Assembly (NCBI GenBank): GCA_023667045.1
Contig: JAMPAU010000014.1
Span: forward strand, 1 to 36,839
Source: Ruminococcus flavefaciens
GTDB lineage: Bacteria > Bacillota > Clostridia > Oscillospirales > Ruminococcaceae
Length of the DNA stretch: 36,839 nt
Direction: 5' to 3'
Part shown: positions 33,131 through 36,839 of the stretch, piece after piece
Position numbering within the stretch: the first letter of the stretch is position 1
Layout: every line of letters starts with the position of its first letter
The notes under the pieces: generated by a model
Seen by the model: only the letters and a program-made list of their open reading frames with translations
Databases searched by the model: none
Told to the model about the DNA's origin: nothing
Position numbers and translations under genes: made by a program

Positions 33131-33666
33131 ATAAAAAATTTGCAAGCATTATTTCATGCATAATTATAATTATTGCCGGTTCGGGTGCGACTATTGCACA
33201 TATAACCGACGACGAACTGGAAGATATTTCCATAAGTGAAAGTATTTCAGAGAGTATTTCCGAACCGGAAACAGAAAATATTTCGGAAGAAACAACCGAA
33301 ATAATAACTGAATCCGAAACGGAAATCATTACAGAAATTTTTTCAGAAGATGTGCAGGAAATTTTCACGGACGATAATAATTATGTTGAATATCATTTCC
33401 GTAATGAAAAATTACTTAATCAGCACTTTGAAAAGCACGGCAGTGAGTTTGCGGAAGATTTCGGCTACCAGACCGCTGAAGACTATGAAAAGGGTGCAAG
33501 CGATGTTATAAACAATCCCGACGCACTTTTCAAGACAGAAGCAGAGGACGGCGACGGCGTTTATTATATTGAGCAGTCAAACGAATTTGTCATACTATCC
33601 ACTGACGGCTATATAAGAACATATTTCAGACCCTCTGGCAGAATAGATTATTTCAACAGACAATAA
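33127..33666 (+). CDS. Membrane-anchored or secreted protein with acidic stalk and a small C-terminal domain
   Basis: 179 residues. An N-terminal hydrophobic segment (about 5-24) should export it. Residues 28-80 are a low-complexity stretch of Ser, Glu, Ile and Thr (SISESISESISEPE type), likely a wall-spanning spacer. The C-terminal 95 residues are compact: EKLLNQHFEKHGSEF, then YEKGASDVINNPD, YYIEQSNEFVILSTDGYI and RTYFRP. This pattern of helices with a His followed by four strands recalls the colicin D/RelE-like (BECR) RNase fold, but I cannot confirm this. It overlaps ybaK by four bases and has no visible immunity gene. Confidence 0.75.
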   Translation: MNKKFASIISCIIIIIAGSGATIAHITDDELEDISISESISESISEPETENISEETTEIITESETEIITEIFSEDVQEIFTDDNNYVEYHFRNEKLLNQHFEKHGSEFAEDFGYQTAEDYEKGASDVINNPDALFKTEAEDGDGVYYIEQSNEFVILSTDGYIRTYFRPSGRIDYFNRQ

Positions 33667-33748
33667 TTATTCCGTCATAAATTACGTCATATTTCACAAT
33701 AAGAAAAAAATTTTTTTGTGGACTTTTACCTATCTTTATAAAATAATA

Positions 33749-33777
33749 TAGACAAATAACGCAAAATAAGGTATAAT
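33749..33777 (+). promoter_or_regulatory. Promoter of rsmD-coaD unit
   Basis: TAGACA (33749-33754), 17 bp, TATAAT (33772-33777). The start site would be near 33784, about 77 bases before the rsmD ATG. Confidence 0.72.
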
Positions 33778-33793
33778 AAATTCTATATAAATC

Positions 33794-33847
33794 CGGCATC
33801 CGTATGCCGTAAATGCGGAAAACCGTACTGATTTCATGTACGGATAC
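33794..33847 (+). other. Paired hairpins in the rsmD leader
   Basis: CGGCAT/ATGCCG with a 4-nt loop (33794-33809) and CCGTAC/GTACGG with a 9-nt loop (33827-33847) lie in the 77-nt leader. The second ends a few bases before the SD (GGAGCG). No terminator T run follows. Possibly translational control or stabilisation. Confidence 0.4.
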
Positions 33848-33860
33848 GGAGCGTATTGAA

Positions 33861-34418
33861 ATGAGAGTTATTACAGGTACTGCAAGGGGCAGACGTATCA
33901 ATGCCCCCGAAGGTCTCGATGTGAGACCGACCACTGATAAAGTTAAAGAGGCTGTTTTTTCAGCAATACAGTTTGAAATTGAAGGCACTTACGTTCTCGA
34001 CCTTTTCGCCGGAAGCGGTCAGATGGGCATTGAGGCTATAAGCAGAGGTGCGTCAAGGGCTGTCTTTGTGGATAGTTCACACAGGGCTATCCGCTGTATA
34101 AACGATAATATCCGTTCTGTCGGTTTTGAAAGGCAGTCTGAGGTTATCAGCCGTGACAGCTATGACTATATAAAGCTTACCAGAAATATTTTTGATATTA
34201 TCATACTTGACCCGCCTTATCGTCATCATCACATCGACAATATTCTGCCTTTTGTTGCAAAAAAGGTCAAAGACGGCGGTCTTATAGTATGCGAATATGA
34301 ATCGGAAGCCGGAGAGCCTGCTCTGCCGGAGGGATTCACTCTCAGAAAAACTTACCATTACGGAAAAATAAGTGTTTCCATACTCTGCAAATCGTCTCCG
34401 GAGGTGTCGGAAGAATGA
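33861..34418 (+). CDS. rsmD: 16S rRNA (guanine966-N2)-methyltransferase
   Basis: 185 residues from the ATG at 33861 (MRVITGTARGRR; GGAG nearby). The longer frame from 33813 crosses the leader hairpins and is unlikely. The methyl-donor site is LDLFAGSGQMGIEA; catalytic IILDPPY fits RsmD. The protein methylates G966 of 16S rRNA during 30S assembly. It overlaps coaD by four bases, a common Gram-positive pairing. Confidence 0.94.
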   Translation: MRVITGTARGRRINAPEGLDVRPTTDKVKEAVFSAIQFEIEGTYVLDLFAGSGQMGIEAISRGASRAVFVDSSHRAIRCINDNIRSVGFERQSEVISRDSYDYIKLTRNIFDIIILDPPYRHHHIDNILPFVAKKVKDGGLIVCEYESEAGEPALPEGFTLRKTYHYGKISVSILCKSSPEVSEE

Positions 34419-34906
34419 GAAGAATAGCAGTTTGTCCGGGTAGCTTTGACCCCGTAACACTGGGACATCTTGATATAATTACAAGAGCCTCTAAGCTCTT
34501 CGATAAGGTTATAGTATTGATTTCACGCAATGCCGGAAAATCAGAACCGAGCTTTACGGCAACCGAAAGAATGCTGATGATTGAGGCAGTAACGCACGAC
34601 CTCGATAATGTCGTTATTGATATACTAGACGGACTTCTTGCCGATTATGTAAGAAACGTCGGGGCGGTCGCTATAGTAAAGGGTCTTCGTGCCGTAAGCG
34701 ACTTTGAGTATGAATTTCAGATGGCTCTCGCCAATAAAAAACTCTATGCAGACGCAGAAACAGTATTCCTCACAACTGCTTCCGAAAATATGTATCTTAG
34801 TTCGAGCGTTGTAAAGCAGATTGCTTATTTCGGCGGTGACATCAGTCACTTCGTACCGGAAGTCATTCTTGACAATATACAACAGAGACTTATTAAAGAA
34901 AGGTAG
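34415..34906 (+). CDS. coaD: Phosphopantetheine adenylyltransferase
   Basis: Converts 4'-phosphopantetheine and ATP to dephospho-CoA in coenzyme A synthesis. 163 residues. PGSFDPVTLGHLDI is the HxGH-class nucleotide site; ISRNAGKSEPSFT, VKGLRAVSDFEYEFQMALANK and YLSSSVVKQIA complete the signature. It starts inside rsmD with coupled translation (ATGA overlap). Confidence 0.97.
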   Translation: MRRIAVCPGSFDPVTLGHLDIITRASKLFDKVIVLISRNAGKSEPSFTATERMLMIEAVTHDLDNVVIDILDGLLADYVRNVGAVAIVKGLRAVSDFEYEFQMALANKKLYADAETVFLTTASENMYLSSSVVKQIAYFGGDISHFVPEVILDNIQQRLIKER

Positions 34907-34911
34907 ATTTT

Positions 34912-35400
34912 ATGAATATTGAAGAAATACTCGACGAAATAGACGAACTGCTTGACAACTCAACGTCTGTGCCGTTTGTTCAGCATAAAAAAGTTATCGA
35001 CGGTGAACGCCTAAGAGAACTCGTTAACGATGTTCGTCTTAATATGAATCAGGAACTGAAAGAGGCTAAGGAAATAGAAAGGGAAAGTCAGCGGATTCTA
35101 AGCAACGCTAAGGCAAGTGCTGAGGATATTGTACGCCGTGCAGAAGACAGAGCCCAGCAACTCATTGCTCATGAAACAATAGTTATTGAGGCAAGAAAAA
35201 AAGCTGTTGATATTCTCACAAAAGCTCAGAACGCCTCAAAGAGCCTACAGCAGAATGCGGCACTCTCTATTGCAAAAATGCTCAACGAAACGGAAGCACA
35301 CTATACAAAAAATCTCCAGAATATAAAAATTGTAAAATCCAAAATAGGTGCTACTCTTAAATCCTCTACCAATTTCAAGAATGATACAGACAATAAATAA
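34912..35400 (+). CDS. Coiled-coil protein, ATP synthase b-subunit-like
   Basis: 162 residues. A short acidic start (NIEEILDEIDELLDN) precedes a long charged helix at about 40-150 (ELKEAKEIERESQRILSNAK, then AEDIVRRAEDRAQQL) with regular spacing of Ala and charged residues. There is no membrane segment. Such proteins often follow coaD in Clostridia and resemble the stalk of F0 subunit b or DivIVA-like coiled coils, which is why some are annotated as ATPase. Likely a cytoplasmic scaffold; true function unknown. AAGG precedes the ATG, five bases after coaD. Confidence 0.78.
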   Translation: MNIEEILDEIDELLDNSTSVPFVQHKKVIDGERLRELVNDVRLNMNQELKEAKEIERESQRILSNAKASAEDIVRRAEDRAQQLIAHETIVIEARKKAVDILTKAQNASKSLQQNAALSIAKMLNETEAHYTKNLQNIKIVKSKIGATLKSSTNFKNDTDNK

Positions 35401-35404
35401 AAAC

Positions 35405-35438
35405 AAAACGGTACTCAATAAAGAAGTACCGTTTTTTT
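35405..35438. terminator. Bidirectional terminator at the convergent junction
   Basis: AAAACGGTACT and AGTACCGTTTT (11 pairs, 9-nt loop), followed by T7 on the plus strand, and by TTTTGTTTTTAT on the minus strand. It separates the coaD unit from the facing phage-like genes. Confidence 0.9.
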
Positions 35439-35441
35439 ATG

Positions 35442-35840
35442 TCAGTTATTTATATACTTTATGCTGAAAACTTCATTTTCATTGCAGTATGCTGTAGAAA
35501 TATATTTATCATTATAAAAAATTTCACTTATGTGACTGTCCCCGAAGTAAAGCGAAGAATATTTCTTTATACCCACATTGCTTATCTCCGGAATACACGG
35601 ATAACCGTCATTCACGCTGTCACCCATACACATCATAATGCCGTGAGGGTATATTTTCCTCATAGAAACAGCCGGCATATCGTCAGACTGTTCAAACGAC
35701 GGATAACCGTTGTTTTTCTTATTATCAACAATAAAAAAATATCTGAAATACGGCTTTTTCAGTCTTGAATCGGGCATTTCCGGCAGCCCCTCTATATACG
35801 GATAACCATTATTTTTTGAAGTATCAATATAAAAACTCAT
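35442..35840 (-). CDS. Phage-tail-associated or surface protein with NGYP repeats
   Basis: 132 residues from the ATG at 35840 (GGGGGCGG upstream; an earlier frame to 35858 is weaker). Three spaced copies of an NNGYP/NDGYP unit appear near residues 10, 43 and 77 (NNGYPYIEGLP, NNGYPSFEQ, NDGYPCIPEI), separated by about 35 residues of mixed aromatic sequence. No signal peptide. It overlaps the preceding gene by four bases, so the two work together. Similar NGYP units occur in phage-like proteins, to my recollection; I cannot check this. Confidence 0.65.
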   Translation of the reverse strand: MSFYIDTSKNNGYPYIEGLPEMPDSRLKKPYFRYFFIVDNKKNNGYPSFEQSDDMPAVSMRKIYPHGIMMCMGDSVNDGYPCIPEISNVGIKKYSSLYFGDSHISEIFYNDKYISTAYCNENEVFSIKYINN

Positions 35841-36778
35841 TCGTCCGCCCCCACACAATTAAAACCTATCGAACGCAGATAAACAGGGTCTTTGCAACGT
35901 TCGGTGCTTAAAGAATAAAGGTTTGACGAACTATTAACCACAGTTGAATTGATGTTGTGTTTTCGCAGTACATTACTGTCAAAAAAGCATATACTTCCTA
36001 TAGAGCCGTACCAGTGGACATTGCCTATGCCCTTTACTCCCTCAAAAACAAGATAAGACCTACTGAACGTACTATTAGAAGACGAAAAAATGAAATTTCC
36101 TGATGTAGTAGAATCGTAATAAACTTCCATGAAAAAATACGAATCTGAAACTTTTGTACCCGAAAGAAAAGCGTTATAAGCGTCATCTTTAGATGTAAGG
36201 CTGTTTGTATGTATTTCTGCTTTTATCTGAGAGTGCGAAAGAGTATCATCAGAAAACATAGCGTAAGTCTTAAAGAAATTTACATTTACAACAAAAGTAC
36301 AGTAATCTGCCGAGACCTTAATATTACTGCCGTGTATTATGCAGTGTCTGCTTTCTGAAGAAGCCTGCATTGAGCTAAGAGTTGTCATTTCGTTCATTAC
36401 CAGTACACAGTGTTCAAGCGAGAGAGTGCAATTTCCGTTTTCTATTCTGAAAATAAAAGCACCTTTTCCGACAAGCCTTATATTTTCCGTTCTGAGATTT
36501 TCAACTGTCATGTTTTTGGTATTGTCTGCCACAATAAACATACTTGCTTCTTCGCTCGAATTGCTGTAGTTTACGTTGCGTATGATATGACCGTTTCCGG
36601 AAAAGACTTTGCAGTTGAGGGTTATCGGCTTGAACTTTTCGGCATACTGGGTATCATTGAAATCAATGTCAGCACCGAGTGAAAAATAAGCCTCACTGTT
36701 GCCGACAGTCTCCATAGAATAGAGGTCATCAGCGTTCATAATGATGTATGGATTTTCTTTAGTTCCTGCTCCGTTCAT
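35837..36778 (-). CDS. Predicted beta-repeat protein, phage tail-fibre- or surface-protein-like
   Basis: 313 residues. The start GAGTKENPYIIMNADDLYSM is the common N-terminal motif of beta-helix or GLUG-like surface and tail proteins (GTxxxPYxI..ADDL). Repeated short strand units follow, rich in S, N, T and V (FSGNGHIIRNVNYSNSSEE and later). No signal peptide or cell wall anchor. AGGAGTGAT lies before the ATG at 36778. It is probably the first gene of a short pair with the NGYP protein. A prophage tail or a bacterial surface protein are both possible; flanking sequence is needed. Confidence 0.65.
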   Translation of the reverse strand: MNGAGTKENPYIIMNADDLYSMETVGNSEAYFSLGADIDFNDTQYAEKFKPITLNCKVFSGNGHIIRNVNYSNSSEEASMFIVADNTKNMTVENLRTENIRLVGKGAFIFRIENGNCTLSLEHCVLVMNEMTTLSSMQASSESRHCIIHGSNIKVSADYCTFVVNVNFFKTYAMFSDDTLSHSQIKAEIHTNSLTSKDDAYNAFLSGTKVSDSYFFMEVYYDSTTSGNFIFSSSNSTFSRSYLVFEGVKGIGNVHWYGSIGSICFFDSNVLRKHNINSTVVNSSSNLYSLSTERCKDPVYLRSIGFNCVGADE

Positions 36779-36839
36779 AAAATAATCACTCCTGTTATAA
36801 TAAATTTAGTCGGTAAATCCATGACAAACCAGCCATGGT

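Noticed and set aside
33203-33345. DNA tandem repeat in the acidic stalk region
   Set aside because: The Ser/Glu/Ile repeats are only protein-level low complexity with varied codons, not an exact DNA repeat.
1-36839. CRISPR array, insertion sequences, tRNA or rRNA genes
   Set aside because: No regularly spaced direct repeats, transposase motifs, cloverleaf or rRNA segments were recognised on reading; a computed scan would be more certain.

Overview
The window looks like chromosome of a low-GC Gram-positive anaerobe of the Ruminococcus group (Oscillospiraceae/Ruminococcaceae). The basis is the A+T-rich sequence, strong GGAGG ribosome binding sites, a secreted protein ending in a type I dockerin (the cellulosome docking module), a secretin-less monoderm type IV pilus (T4P) locus, and Firmicutes-style synteny (Orn/Lys/Arg decarboxylase-like gene, holB, ricT). 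The species is inferred, not proven.

Positions 1-16300 hold a nearly complete T4P system, almost all on the minus strand. A promoter near 16062-16090 precedes pilC, a fused pilM-pilN gene, a pilO-like gene, a 962-residue PilX/GspK-like protein and two minor prepilins. The prepilin peptidase gene pilD is the only plus-strand gene there. It is followed by pilB (with an N-terminal MshEN motif, so probably c-di-GMP-responsive) and pilT. Then come a prepilin with a long structured leader, an S41-type protease, two more prepilins with their own promoters, and the NMN/nicotinamide riboside transporter gene pnuC.

Positions 16449-24643 are mostly single or short minus-strand units: RNase Z; a CAP-dockerin secreted protein; an acyl-CoA synthetase fused to an XRE-cupin regulator; asnB; and the distal part of the NAD unit. 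The unit nadB - VanY-like peptidase - nadC - small zinc-ribbon membrane protein runs from 26153 to 22989.

From 26300 the genes turn to the plus strand. A consensus promoter carrying two LexA-like boxes drives a small helical protein, a sigma-region-4 protein and uvrC. These are followed closely by an Orn/Lys/Arg decarboxylase-like gene, holB, ricT, queH, a ybaK-type deacylase and a membrane-anchored acidic protein. A second promoter starts rsmD-coaD and a coiled-coil protein, ending at a bidirectional terminator.

The right edge (35442-36778) holds two overlapping minus-strand genes that resemble phage tail or other surface beta-repeat proteins, perhaps the end of a prophage.

The most unusual points are the PilM-PilN fusion; the prepilin leader with mutually exclusive pairings; a promoter spacer motif shared by three prepilin genes and one other; the SOS-type control of a sigma-like pair with uvrC; and an unexplained, promoter-bearing ~200-bp segment upstream of pilC. 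No rRNA, tRNA, CRISPR array or insertion sequence was recognised.
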